NCBI RefSeq assembly: GCF_001870735.1
Contig: NZ_MORL01000002.1
Span: forward strand, 186,001 to 250,000
Reading direction: 5' to 3'
Length of the DNA stretch: 64,000 nt
DNA from: Arsenicibacter rosenii
GTDB taxonomy: Bacteria > Bacteroidota > Bacteroidia > Cytophagales > Spirosomataceae
Made by a program: the position numbers and the translations under genes. The notes under the pieces are model-generated. The model had not been told where the DNA came from and did not search any database. It worked only from the letters and a program-made list of their open reading frames with translations. Below are positions 50,352 to 59,771 of this stretch, in pieces (positions within the stretch are counted from its first letter, which is position 1; every line of letters starts with the position of its first letter).

Positions 50352-52973
50352 CTACTGATCCCGCAACTTACGGAGCACCTCCTCCAGATGCTGCGGGTCC
50401 TGCACCAGCACCTCACGTGCTTTGCTGCCCTCAAACGGCCCGACGATACCGGCCGCTTCCAGCTGATCGATTAACCGGCCGGCGCGGTTGTAGCCCAGTT
50501 TCAGGCGGCGCTGGATAAGCGAGGTGCTGCCTTGCTGGTGAATGACAACCAGCCGGGCGGCCTCGTCGAACATCACATCGCGGTTGCTCAGGTCGATTTC
50601 GCGCTCTTCAATGTCCTGACCACCCTCATCGCCGACGTATTCCGGCAGGGCATAGGCTTCGTCGTAGCCGCGCTGCCCGCTGACAAAGTCACACAGCTCG
50701 TCAATTTCTTCGGTATCGACAAACGGACACTGTAACCGGATCAGATCTGAGTTTGACGACAGCAGCATATCCCCCATGCCCACCAGCTGTTCGGCTCCGC
50801 CGGTATCGAGAATGGTGCGGGAGTCGATTTTCGAGGTTACTTTGAACGAAAGGCGTGCCGGGAAGTTTGCCTTGATCAGGCCGGTAATAACGTTGACCGA
50901 TGGGCGCTGCGTGGCCACTACCAGGTGAATCCCGATGGCCCGGGCGAGCTGTGCCAGCCGCGCAATCGGCTGTTCAACCTCCTTGCCGGCAGTCATCATC
51001 AAATCCGCTAACTCATCGATAATCAGAACAATATACGGCATAAACCGGTGGCCTTTTTCCGGATTCAGCTTGCGGTTGGTAAACTTGGTATTGTATTCCT
51101 TGATGTTCCGGACACCGGCGTCTTTCAGCAGGTTGTAGCGGTTATCCATTTCCACGCACAGCGAGTTCAGCGTATTCACCACCTTTTTCGTGTCGGTGAT
51201 GATGGCTTCTTCACTATCGGGCAGTTTGGCCAGAAAATGCCGCTCAATCTTGTTATACAGGGCCAGCTCCACCTTTTTCGGGTCGACCAGGACCAGCTTC
51301 AGGTGGGCAGGGTGTTTCTTATAGATCAGCGACGTCAGCAACACATTAAGCCCGACCGACTTACCCTGACCCGTAGCACCGGCCATCAGCAGGTGGGGCA
51401 TCTTGGCCAGATCGGCAATATAAATCTCATTGGAGATCGTTTTGCCAAGGATAACCGGAAGTTCAAAGTTGCTTTTCGAGAACTTCTCGTTCAGGATTAC
51501 CGACCGCATGGAGACCATTTCGCGGTTTTTGTTCGGTACCTCAATCCCGATGGTGCCTTTGCCGGGCATCGGGGCAATGATCCGGATACCGAGCGCCGAA
51601 AGGCTCAGCGCGATGTCGTCTTCCAGACTTTTGATCTTAGAAATACGTACCCCGTCGGCCGGAATAATCTCATACAGCGTAACCGTCGGGCCGACTTCCG
51701 CAAAAATCTTTTTGATGCCGATGCCGAATTTCAGCAGGGTATCTTCAATCCGGTTTTTGTTCTCGGTCAGCTCAACTTCCGACACCTGCGCCCCTTTGCT
51801 CGGATAATCGGTCAGCAGGTCGACCACGGGATATTGATAATGCGGCAGATCGAGCGTGGCATCGTACGGACCATGCTCAGCCACCAGACTGTCGCTGCTG
51901 GCTTCCCCGACCGGCACGTCAAAGGCGGGGGCCACGGATTCCGGTGTCTCGCCGGGTTGTTTTACCACAAAATCACTTCCCTGAGACGTTGTTGCCGTAA
52001 CGGGTTTGCCATTCTTCGGCGGATCATCAAACGAAATGATCCGGCTGGTACGGACCGGCTCATCGGCCGGTACAACCGGTTCCGGTTCACTGGCAACGGC
52101 TGCCACTACGGGGGCCGCAACCGGTGCGGGCCGTACGTCGGGTTCTGGCTCCGGTGTTGGTGGTACGGCTACGGGAGCCACAGGACTCGTGGCCGGTTTG
52201 CCGTTTGTGGCTGGTTTAGGAGCCGGTTGTTCTTCTTCCTCCTCCTTCTCATAATCCTGCAACGTGTCGTCGTCATAATCGTCGGTATCTGCTGGTTTCA
52301 GTCTGGGCCAGTTCATTTTCCAGGTAAACGACCAGGATGAGGCGTCGAAATAGAAAATGATAAAGACAAACAGCATAAATCCGATCAGGACGATGCTGCC
52401 TCCGCCCAGTAAGGTAGCCATTACCTGGTTTACCTCATAACCAACGCCCCCGCACCATACGCTGGCGCTGGACACACTGTCGGTAATGCGGACAAAGTAA
52501 CCGATGAAGAGGCTGGTCCAGATCGTGAAAAACAGCATCCCTTTTGTCAGGCGGGCCAATGGCAGTAGCTCTTTGCCAAAGGTGAGTTTCCAGCCAGCCA
52601 GAAACACAACAACCGGCAGGCCAAGGGCGCCCACCCCAAACCACCGGAATACAAAAACGTGGGCAATGGAGGCGCCGACGAGTCCCAGCCAGTTTTTGGT
52701 TTCGGGAGCGGCATCCTGCGCCGAATCGTTGACGGCCGCCCGGACCACACTCTGGTCGGCAGGGCCGTGAAGCAGATAAGAAATAAACGCGACGAATAAA
52801 CCGATGCCAATCAGAATAAGTAAAACCCCAAGTGCGAGTGTAGACCGGTGGTCGTAAATCCAGCGGTCGAGCTTGCTCACCCAGTCCGTTTTACCGGCTT
52901 TGGCTGACTGTGTTTGTTGTTTTGTCTGTTCACGTTGGCGTGGGGTATTTTTTCCGGCTGGTTGCTTGGCCAT
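50352..52973 (-). CDS. ftsK: DNA translocase FtsK
   Basis: 873 aa. It pumps chromosome DNA during cell division and helps resolve dimers. About four N-terminal helices (45-220) are followed by a Pro/Glu/Val-rich linker (about 235-350). The motor has an alpha domain, Walker A GATGQGKSVGLNVL (about 530), Walker B VLIIDELADLMM (about 630) and the RLAQLARAIGIHLVVATQRPSV block. A C-terminal gamma winged helix (GSTSLIQRRLKLGYNRAGRLIDQLE) recognises KOPS-type sites. The linker is short compared with E. coli. Confidence 0.95.
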   Translation of the reverse strand: MAKQPAGKNTPRQREQTKQQTQSAKAGKTDWVSKLDRWIYDHRSTLALGVLLILIGIGLFVAFISYLLHGPADQSVVRAAVNDSAQDAAPETKNWLGLVGASIAHVFVFRWFGVGALGLPVVVFLAGWKLTFGKELLPLARLTKGMLFFTIWTSLFIGYFVRITDSVSSASVWCGGVGYEVNQVMATLLGGGSIVLIGFMLFVFIIFYFDASSWSFTWKMNWPRLKPADTDDYDDDTLQDYEKEEEEEQPAPKPATNGKPATSPVAPVAVPPTPEPEPDVRPAPVAAPVVAAVASEPEPVVPADEPVRTSRIISFDDPPKNGKPVTATTSQGSDFVVKQPGETPESVAPAFDVPVGEASSDSLVAEHGPYDATLDLPHYQYPVVDLLTDYPSKGAQVSEVELTENKNRIEDTLLKFGIGIKKIFAEVGPTVTLYEIIPADGVRISKIKSLEDDIALSLSALGIRIIAPMPGKGTIGIEVPNKNREMVSMRSVILNEKFSKSNFELPVILGKTISNEIYIADLAKMPHLLMAGATGQGKSVGLNVLLTSLIYKKHPAHLKLVLVDPKKVELALYNKIERHFLAKLPDSEEAIITDTKKVVNTLNSLCVEMDNRYNLLKDAGVRNIKEYNTKFTNRKLNPEKGHRFMPYIVLIIDELADLMMTAGKEVEQPIARLAQLARAIGIHLVVATQRPSVNVITGLIKANFPARLSFKVTSKIDSRTILDTGGAEQLVGMGDMLLSSNSDLIRLQCPFVDTEEIDELCDFVSGQRGYDEAYALPEYVGDEGGQDIEEREIDLSNRDVMFDEAARLVVIHQQGSTSLIQRRLKLGYNRAGRLIDQLEAAGIVGPFEGSKAREVLVQDPQHLEEVLRKLRDQ

Positions 52974-53088
52974 ATAGGTTAGGTCAATAACTGATGAGGT
53001 AAATTTCCGGCTTTTTAACGAAAAAACAGTGCCCCGATAACCGTGCGGTTATGTAGTTTTTTTTCGGCATCGGCCAACTTCCTGCTTA

Positions 53089-54126
53089 TTACCGGGAAGC
53101 GCCGGCCAAGCCCCGGCAGATATTTTTTACCAGCCCCGGCCCTTCGTAAATGAAGCCGGTATAGACCTGCACCAGGGCGGCTCCGGCATCAAGTTTCTCA
53201 CGGGCATCTTCCGCTGTAAAAATACCGCCCACACCGATAATCGGGAAGGCGCCCTGCGAATGCGTATGCAGGTAACGGATGACTTCCGTTGAACGGCTCC
53301 GGACCGGTGCCCCACTGACGCCGCCGGCCCCGATAGCGGCCACCTGTCCGGCATCCGTCCGCAGGTTGTCGCGGCTGATGGTGGTGTTGGTGGCGATAAC
53401 ACCCGCAATCTGCGTATCACGGACAATGGCAATGATGTCGTCGAGCTGGCTATCGGTCAGATCGGGGGCAATCTTCAGCAGAATAGGTTTAGGCGCGGGT
53501 TTAGCCTTATTTTCCTGCTGAAGCGCCTGTAGAATCCGGGTCAGTGGTTCGCGCTCCTGCAGGTCACGCAGACCGGGTGTGTTGGGCGAGCTGACGTTGA
53601 CTACAAAATAATCCACACTGTCGAACAGCTCACGGAAACTCAGCAGGTAATCGGTCAATGCCTGTTCGTTGGCGGTGTCCTTGTTCTTACCGATGTTGCC
53701 GCCGACAATAATCCCTTTCCGGCGCTGGCGTAACCGCTGTGCGGCCGGACCGGCCCCTTTGTTGTTGAATCCCATGCGGTTAATGAGTCCGCCGTCGGCT
53801 TTGAGCCGGAACAGGCGCGGGAGCGGGTTGCCCGGCTGCGGACGCGGCGTAACCGTACCGATTTCGATAAAGCCAAAACCTAGGTCGCTGAGTTCGTTGA
53901 TCAGTTCTGCGTTTTTATCAAAGCCGGCGGCCAGGCCTACCGGGTTCGGGAAGGTGATGCCAAAAACCGTTCGTTGCAGCGAGGGGTCGGTTACGACAAA
54001 CTGTTTGCGGGCCAGCCACGACATGCCGGGAATCGACAAAATGAACTTTAACGAGCTGGTAGCAAAGTGGTGAATTGTTTCGGCGTCGAAACGGAAGAGA
54101 ATGGGGAGCAGCAAGCGTTTGTACAT
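53089..54126 (-). CDS. pyrD: Dihydroorotate dehydrogenase, quinone-dependent class 2
   Basis: 345 aa. Oxidises dihydroorotate to orotate in pyrimidine synthesis and passes electrons to quinone. An N-terminal membrane-associating helix ([20 protein letters not shown]) marks class 2. FMN-site blocks [29 protein letters not shown] (catalytic Ser region), [10 protein letters not shown] and [12 protein letters not shown] are all present. It lies 73 bases downstream of the NDH-2 gene on the same strand; both feed the quinone pool. Confidence 0.95.
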   Translation of the reverse strand: MYKRLLLPILFRFDAETIHHFATSSLKFILSIPGMSWLARKQFVVTDPSLQRTVFGITFPNPVGLAAGFDKNAELINELSDLGFGFIEIGTVTPRPQPGNPLPRLFRLKADGGLINRMGFNNKGAGPAAQRLRQRRKGIIVGGNIGKNKDTANEQALTDYLLSFRELFDSVDYFVVNVSSPNTPGLRDLQEREPLTRILQALQQENKAKPAPKPILLKIAPDLTDSQLDDIIAIVRDTQIAGVIATNTTISRDNLRTDAGQVAAIGAGGVSGAPVRSRSTEVIRYLHTHSQGAFPIIGVGGIFTAEDAREKLDAGAALVQVYTGFIYEGPGLVKNICRGLAGASR

Positions 54127-54199
54127 GCTGCAAATTTACAAGACAGGAAACAGAATGCCCATACTTTTTGCATCTGCTTCCTGTCCTTATGCCGTCTGG

Positions 54200-55540
54200 C
54201 TAAAGCATTTCGCTTTTCGCCAGTATCTCATGCGCTACCGTATCGTCCTTCCGGACGTGCGGGCGAATGATAATCCGTGTCCCCCGGTCATAGGTAAAGA
54301 ACCGGTAGAGCCAGTTGCTCAGCACAATCAGTTTACTGCGGAAACCGATCAGGTACCAGATGTGTACGAAAAGCCACGCGATCCAGGCCACAAAACCGCT
54401 CAGATGGAGTTTTTTCGGCAGGTCAGCTACGGCCTGGTAACGCCCGATAATGGCCAGTGAGCCTTTATCAAAGTACTTAAACGGCTCCGGTACCTGCTGT
54501 TTGCTGAGCCGGAACAGGTTTTTGGCCAGCAATGCCCCTTGCTGAATGGCTGGCTGCGCCACACCCGGGTGCCCGTTCGGGTAGTCGGGTGTTTTCATCA
54601 GCGCTACATCGCCGATGGCAAAGACATCCTGCGTACCGTTGACCTGACTGAATTCATTGACCAGAATCCGCGAGCGTTCGATGGCATCGGCCGGTAAGCC
54701 GTCGATGAGCGAGCCCTGAACACCCGCCGCCCAGATCAGGGTCTGGGTACGGATCTGCTCCCCGCCCTTGAAGGTGACCGTCTCGCCGTCGTAGCTCTCG
54801 ACCATGGTTTTGACCTTGACCTGAATGCCCGTCTTTTCCAGATATTGCCGCGTTTTCGCGCTGGCTTCGGGCGACATCGGCGGCAGCACACGGTCCAGTC
54901 CTTCGACCAGATAAATGTTCATCAGCGAAAAATCGAGGCCCGGGTAGTCGGACGGCAATACGTGTTTCCGCATTTCGGCCAGGGAGCCTGCCAGTTCGAC
55001 GCCGGTCGGCCCGCCACCCACAATCACGAAATTGAGTAAGGCCTGCCGCATGCCGGGATCTTTGGTCATGCTGGCCTGTTCAAACGACTGCAACAGCTGA
55101 CTCCGCAGGTTCAGGGCGTCGGTCATCTGTTTCATCGGGAAGGCATTCTGCTGAATCTGTTTGTTGCCGAAATAGTTGGTTTTGGAACCGCTGGCAATCA
55201 CCAGATAATCGTAAGGAAGGTCGCCGATCAGTGTCTTAACCTGTTTGAGGGCGGTATCGACACCGGTCACCTTTACCAGCCGGAAGTGAAAGTCGTCGCA
55301 GTCATCGAAAAGTTTCCGGAGTGGTTCGGCAATGGCATCCGGCTCAAGCCCGGCGGTAGCGACCTGGTAGAGCAAAGGCCAGAATCCATGGTAGTTCTGC
55401 TTGTCGAACATCACAATCTGGAAGTCTTTACTCTTCAGTTTTTTGGCAAGATTGATACCGCCGAAGCCCCCGCCGATGATGACGACGCGCGGCTTTTGGG
55501 TATCCGGTATATTAAGCGAAAGTTGATCGTATTGAAGCAT
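54200..55540 (-). CDS. Type II NADH:quinone oxidoreductase-like FAD protein
   Basis: 446 aa. The FAD site VVIIGGGFGGINLAKKL, the NADH site VIVGGGPTGVELAGSLAEM and the late FAIGDVALM block fit NDH-2, a non-pumping enzyme that passes electrons from NADH to quinone. The C-terminal part (GFVAWIAWLFVHIWYLIGF) is amphipathic to hydrophobic and would bind the membrane. A partial copy of its 5' half lies at 59236-59572. It is divergent from the TonB receptor gene at 55754. Confidence 0.92.
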   Translation of the reverse strand: MLQYDQLSLNIPDTQKPRVVIIGGGFGGINLAKKLKSKDFQIVMFDKQNYHGFWPLLYQVATAGLEPDAIAEPLRKLFDDCDDFHFRLVKVTGVDTALKQVKTLIGDLPYDYLVIASGSKTNYFGNKQIQQNAFPMKQMTDALNLRSQLLQSFEQASMTKDPGMRQALLNFVIVGGGPTGVELAGSLAEMRKHVLPSDYPGLDFSLMNIYLVEGLDRVLPPMSPEASAKTRQYLEKTGIQVKVKTMVESYDGETVTFKGGEQIRTQTLIWAAGVQGSLIDGLPADAIERSRILVNEFSQVNGTQDVFAIGDVALMKTPDYPNGHPGVAQPAIQQGALLAKNLFRLSKQQVPEPFKYFDKGSLAIIGRYQAVADLPKKLHLSGFVAWIAWLFVHIWYLIGFRSKLIVLSNWLYRFFTYDRGTRIIIRPHVRKDDTVAHEILAKSEML

Positions 55541-55753
55541 GGCTGTATGCGGTTGAGTCTTAACAAAGCCACTGAGTATGCGTACTTTGTGTTTACAGAT
55601 ATAACAAAAAAGGTTGGTCTGTGGTGCAGAAAAAGCGGTGAAAATGATGTATTGGGCAAGGTTTAAGGACTTTTAACAAAAACTTCTTCCAACTGTCCTG
55701 TACCACTCCGGGTCCTGTCTGCGTTACTGAAACACACACATGATTTACTTTTT

Positions 55754-58231
55754 ATGCGATTAACCTTTCCTCTGTTCTTTTTACTAAGTCTGTGCGGACT
55801 CCACACGCTTGCGCAGCAATCCGGCAAAAATCTGATAACCGTCAGCGGGTATGTGCGTGAGGCGGGTAGTCGGGAGGCCCTGATCGGGGTGAACGTTTAC
55901 GTGGCGCAGAGAGCGGCGGGGGCGCGTTCGGTTGGTACCACCACAAATACCTACGGGTTCTACTCAATGACGCTGCCCGCGCAGGATTCCGTCCGGCTTA
56001 ATTTTTCATTTGTGGGCTATGGTCTGGAAGAACGTACCGTTGGCCTCCGCCAGAACCAGACGGTCAATGTGCTGCTGACGCCCGGCAAGACGCTCACGGA
56101 AGTTACCGTAACATCGACCCGTGAAGCCGACCGCGTCAGTGAAAGTGCGCAGATGAGCCAGATCGATGTGCCGATTTCGCAGATTAAGAAAATACCGACC
56201 CTGCTGGGTGAGAAGGACGTTCTGAAGGTGCTGCAACTGATGCCGGGCGTACAGAAAGGCTCTGAAGGGCAGACCGGCGTATATGTGCGCGGGGGCGGCC
56301 CCGACCAGAACCTGATTATCCTCGACGACGCCATTGTCTACAACGCCAACCACCTGTTCGGGTTCTTTTCGGTCTTTAACGGGGATGCGCTCAAAAGTGT
56401 CGAACTGACCAAAGGCGGCTTTCCGGCGCGGTTCGGCGGCCGGCTGTCGTCGGTGATTGACCTGAACATGAAGGAGGGTAACAAGGAGAAACTGCACGGC
56501 GAAGGCGGTATCGGCCTGATCTCGTCGCGGCTGACGCTGGAAGGGCCCCTCAAACGCAGGCGCGACTCCACCGCCCGGTCGTCGTTTCTGGTGTCTGGCC
56601 GTCGTACGTACCTCGATGTGCTGGCGCGTCCGTTCATTACCGCTGCGACGAAGGGCGAATCTGTGGCTGGTTATTACTTCTATGACTTTAATGCCAAGGT
56701 CAACTACGATTTCGGGCCTAAAAACAAGCTGTACCTGAGCGGCTATTTCGGCCGTGACCGTTTCTATTTCCGCGAGAAAGACCAGAACACAAACAGCAGT
56801 GGCGGGCAAAGTGAAGCGGGTTTGTTCTGGGGCAACAGCACCGGCACCCTCCGCTGGAACCACCTGTTCAACGAAAAACTATTTGCCAATACCTCGCTGA
56901 TTTTCAGTGATTATAAATTTCAGATTTTTTCAAATGAGGAATCAACACGGTCGGGCGGGCAGACCGAAGTCTACCAGTTGCGGTACAATTCCGGTATCCG
57001 GGATTTTTCCCTTAAATATGACCTCGACTATTACCCGGGCCCGCAACATTCGCTGCGGTTCGGGCTACTGAGCATCTATCACCGGTTTACGCCGAGTGCC
57101 ATTGTCCTGCGCGATTCGCAGAAGGAGCAGTTCCGGCAGGCCATTGATAATATCGATGTGCTGGAATCGGGGGTTTATGCCGAAGATCTCTGGAAACCGA
57201 CCGATCAGTGGCGGATTAATGCGGGTATGCGCCTGAGCCATTACTGGCATAAAAACGCCGGGTATGTGCGCCCCGAACCGCGGATCTCAGCCGCCTACCG
57301 TCTCCGGCCCTCGCTCTCGCTGAAGGGGTCGTATGCGCTGATGAATCAGTATGTTCATTTGCTGTCGAATACGGGCATTGGCCTGCCGACCGATCTGTGG
57401 GTGCCGACCACCGACCGGGTGAAGCCGCAGCAGTCGCAGCAGGTAGCGGTTGGGATAGCGAAGGATTTCGACCGGAGCTGGCTGGGCAAAGGGGTCACCC
57501 TAACCGTCGAAGGGTATTACAAAACGATGGCCAACATCATTAACTACCGCGAAGGGGCCAGTTTTCTGCTCATCAACGATCCGGGGTCGGCAGAGCAGGT
57601 GCGCTGGGAAGATAATGTTACGAGCGGTAAGGGCTGGTCATACGGCGCCGAATTTCTGTTGCAGAAAAAGGTTGGCCGTTTCTCCGGCTGGCTGGGGTAT
57701 ACGCTCTCCTGGACGCAATGGCAGTTTGCCGAGCTGAACTTCGGTAAAAAGTTCTTCCCGCGTTACGACCGCCGTCACGATATGTCGGTGGTCGGTATCT
57801 ATGAAATCAGTCCGCGGATCACACTATCCGGCACCTGGGTATACGGCACGGGCCAGGCCCTGACCCTGCCGATCGGCAAGTATGAGGCGATGGAAAACGG
57901 TTATCCCGGCGGTTATTATTCGTCGGGGACGATTCCACCGTTGTCGCGGCAACTGGCCAATGCACTTCAGGTAAATGATTATGGTCCTAAAAACAGCTTC
58001 CGGGCCGAGCCGTATCACCGGTTCGACGTAGGTATCCAGTTTCACAAGAAAATGAAGCGCCACGAACGGACCTGGGAGTTTAGCCTGTACAATGCCTACA
58101 ACCGGCGTAATCCGTTTTTTTATCAGCTAAACACTAAATACCAGGGACAGAACCAGCCGGCCAGGACTGTGTTGCAGCGGATTTCGGTGTTTCCGGTGTT
58201 TCCTTCATTCAGTTATAATTTTACCTTTTAA
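55754..58231 (+). CDS. TonB-dependent receptor, copy 1
   Basis: 825 aa. A signal peptide (ending HTLAQ) is followed by a carboxypeptidase-regulatory-like domain (VSGYVREAGSREALIGVNVYV), a plug domain (KVLQLMPGVQKGSEGQTGVYVRGGGPDQN) and a beta-barrel ending in an aromatic terminal strand (SYNFTF). It should import a ligand, unknown, across the outer membrane with TonB energy. A DUF4249 lipoprotein gene follows 11 bases later, its usual partner. It is paralogous to the receptor at 59772-62204, with a central block that is far more similar than the rest. Confidence 0.93.
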   Translation: MRLTFPLFFLLSLCGLHTLAQQSGKNLITVSGYVREAGSREALIGVNVYVAQRAAGARSVGTTTNTYGFYSMTLPAQDSVRLNFSFVGYGLEERTVGLRQNQTVNVLLTPGKTLTEVTVTSTREADRVSESAQMSQIDVPISQIKKIPTLLGEKDVLKVLQLMPGVQKGSEGQTGVYVRGGGPDQNLIILDDAIVYNANHLFGFFSVFNGDALKSVELTKGGFPARFGGRLSSVIDLNMKEGNKEKLHGEGGIGLISSRLTLEGPLKRRRDSTARSSFLVSGRRTYLDVLARPFITAATKGESVAGYYFYDFNAKVNYDFGPKNKLYLSGYFGRDRFYFREKDQNTNSSGGQSEAGLFWGNSTGTLRWNHLFNEKLFANTSLIFSDYKFQIFSNEESTRSGGQTEVYQLRYNSGIRDFSLKYDLDYYPGPQHSLRFGLLSIYHRFTPSAIVLRDSQKEQFRQAIDNIDVLESGVYAEDLWKPTDQWRINAGMRLSHYWHKNAGYVRPEPRISAAYRLRPSLSLKGSYALMNQYVHLLSNTGIGLPTDLWVPTTDRVKPQQSQQVAVGIAKDFDRSWLGKGVTLTVEGYYKTMANIINYREGASFLLINDPGSAEQVRWEDNVTSGKGWSYGAEFLLQKKVGRFSGWLGYTLSWTQWQFAELNFGKKFFPRYDRRHDMSVVGIYEISPRITLSGTWVYGTGQALTLPIGKYEAMENGYPGGYYSSGTIPPLSRQLANALQVNDYGPKNSFRAEPYHRFDVGIQFHKKMKRHERTWEFSLYNAYNRRNPFFYQLNTKYQGQNQPARTVLQRISVFPVFPSFSYNFTF

Positions 58232-58242
58232 CTAAGCCCGCC

Positions 58243-59169
58243 ATGATTCGTTATTTGATCCTCAATATGTTTGCTGGTCTGGTTCTATTCATGACCGGTT
58301 GTGGTAGTCTGGTGCAGGATGTGCCGGACGCCAAAGTGCCGCAGGAGTCGGAAAAACCGGTTGTCATCAGCTTTATCTCGCCGCAGGATAGCTTACTGGC
58401 AGTCAGTGTCCAGCTAACCCGGACCGTGCTGGGTACATATCAGTCAGGTACAATCGTCAGTAATGCGGTGGTAACCATTGCCGACGGCAACCGGTTTATC
58501 GCCCTGCCGTATGTACAGGGGTCAAACGGCATCTATGCGGCGCCCGCCCGGAATTTTCCGTTGCAGGCGGGTAAGACATACACCTTATCCGTAAAGATGC
58601 CATCCCGGCAGGAACTATCTTCCTCGGCGACCATTCCGGAAAATACCCCGATCCAGTCTGTTGTCATTGATTCTGCGGTGGCAGTCTATAACGGCTCTCA
58701 ACCTGTCTATCGCTACACCGCACAACTCAAATGGAAAGACGTAGCCGGGCAGGCCGATTACTACCGGATTCGCGGTGATCAGGTAATAACCAGGGTAGTA
58801 ACCGGCCCGAATACCCAGACACAGACCGCTTCATATGTAACGGCGGTTTTGTTTGACAATCGGCCAAACCGGTATTTGATTACTGACCTGAATCAGGACG
58901 GCCAACTTTTAACATCCGCAAAAGGACTTTATGTGCGGTTTGCAGAAAATACGACAGGACAGCCAGTCGGGCCTGCAAATACGGTTAACTTATATCTGCT
59001 GCACACCGATAAGCTGTATTACGACTACCATAATGCCCTGAAGAATTACAGTGAATCCGACGGTAACCCGTTTGCGGAGCCGGTTTTACTGCCCAACAAT
59101 ATTCAGGGGGGAGGGCTTGGGTGCTTTGCTGCCTTCAATCAGTCGGTGGTGCGGTTTACACCAAAATAG
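58243..59169 (+). CDS. DUF4249 surface lipoprotein, copy 1
   Basis: 308 aa. A lipoprotein signal with lipobox LFMTGC is followed by the DUF4249 layout: KPVVISFISPQDSLLAVSVQL early, a beta-rich middle and a late NPFAEPVLLPNNIQGGGLGCFAAFNQS. DUF4249 proteins are encoded beside TonB receptors and probably act as a surface partner that binds the ligand, like SusD for SusC. The partner receptor is directly upstream. A perfect 17-bp terminator follows. Confidence 0.88.
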   Translation: MIRYLILNMFAGLVLFMTGCGSLVQDVPDAKVPQESEKPVVISFISPQDSLLAVSVQLTRTVLGTYQSGTIVSNAVVTIADGNRFIALPYVQGSNGIYAAPARNFPLQAGKTYTLSVKMPSRQELSSSATIPENTPIQSVVIDSAVAVYNGSQPVYRYTAQLKWKDVAGQADYYRIRGDQVITRVVTGPNTQTQTASYVTAVLFDNRPNRYLITDLNQDGQLLTSAKGLYVRFAENTTGQPVGPANTVNLYLLHTDKLYYDYHNALKNYSESDGNPFAEPVLLPNNIQGGGLGCFAAFNQSVVRFTPK

Positions 59170-59171
59170 AA

Positions 59172-59211
59172 GAAATGATCAGGGCCGGAGCAATCCGGCC
59201 CTGATCATTTC
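59172..59211 (+). terminator. Strong hairpin terminator
   Basis: A perfect 17-bp stem (GAAATGATCAGGGCCGG and its complement) with a six-base loop, directly after the first DUF4249 gene. Confidence 0.9.
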
Positions 59212-59235
59212 AGGACATCGTAGTATCGTTGGCAT

Positions 59236-59572
59236 CTGCCAGTTCGACGCCGGCCCGCCCGCCACCCACAATCACGAAATTGAGTAAGGCCTGCCGCATG
59301 CCGGGGTCTTTGGTCATGCTAACCTGTTCGAACGACTGCAACAACTGACTCCGCAGGTTCAGGGCGTCAGTCATCTGTTTCAAAAGCATTCTGTTGAATC
59401 TGTCTGTTGCCGGCAGAGTTGGTTTTGGAACCGCTGGCAATCACCGGATAATCGTAAGGAAGGTCGCCGGTCAGTGTCTTAACCTGTTTGAGGGCGGTAT
59501 CGACACCGGTCACCTTTACCCGCCGGACGTGAAAGTCGTCGCAGTCATCGAAAAGTTTCCGGAGTGGTTCGG
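59236..59572 (-). pseudogene. Decayed 5'-half fragment of the NDH-2 gene
   Basis: Closely matches 54988-55329 (inside the NDH-2 gene at 54200-55540), with scattered substitutions and small indels that break the frame. At 59572 it jumps to sequence matching 55553 onward in the leader of receptor copy 1, so about 220 bases with the NDH-2 start codon are missing; the join falls at a shared CGG. Leader similarity continues to about 59655. It marks the left end of a segmental duplication that also carries the receptor and lipoprotein genes. Confidence 0.92.
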
Positions 59573-59771
59573 CTGAGTCTTAACAAAGCTACTGAGTATG
59601 CGTACCTGGCGTTTATAGATATAACAAAAAAGGCGGCGGGTGGTGCAAAAAAAATGACTCAAAACGGATATGTTAGGATTACCATTCAATCAAGTCTGCG
59701 TCTTACTTCCAACCATTATGAGTCTAATTGGTTCATTGTGTTATTGTTTTGTTAACATATGAATACGTATC

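Noticed and set aside
51048-52340. 430-codon plus-strand open frame
   Set aside because: Shadow of ftsK; the minus-strand protein is well conserved.
59236-59440. Small minus-strand open frame in the NDH-2 fragment as a real gene
   Set aside because: It is a piece of the duplicated NDH-2 gene without its start region and with frame breaks.
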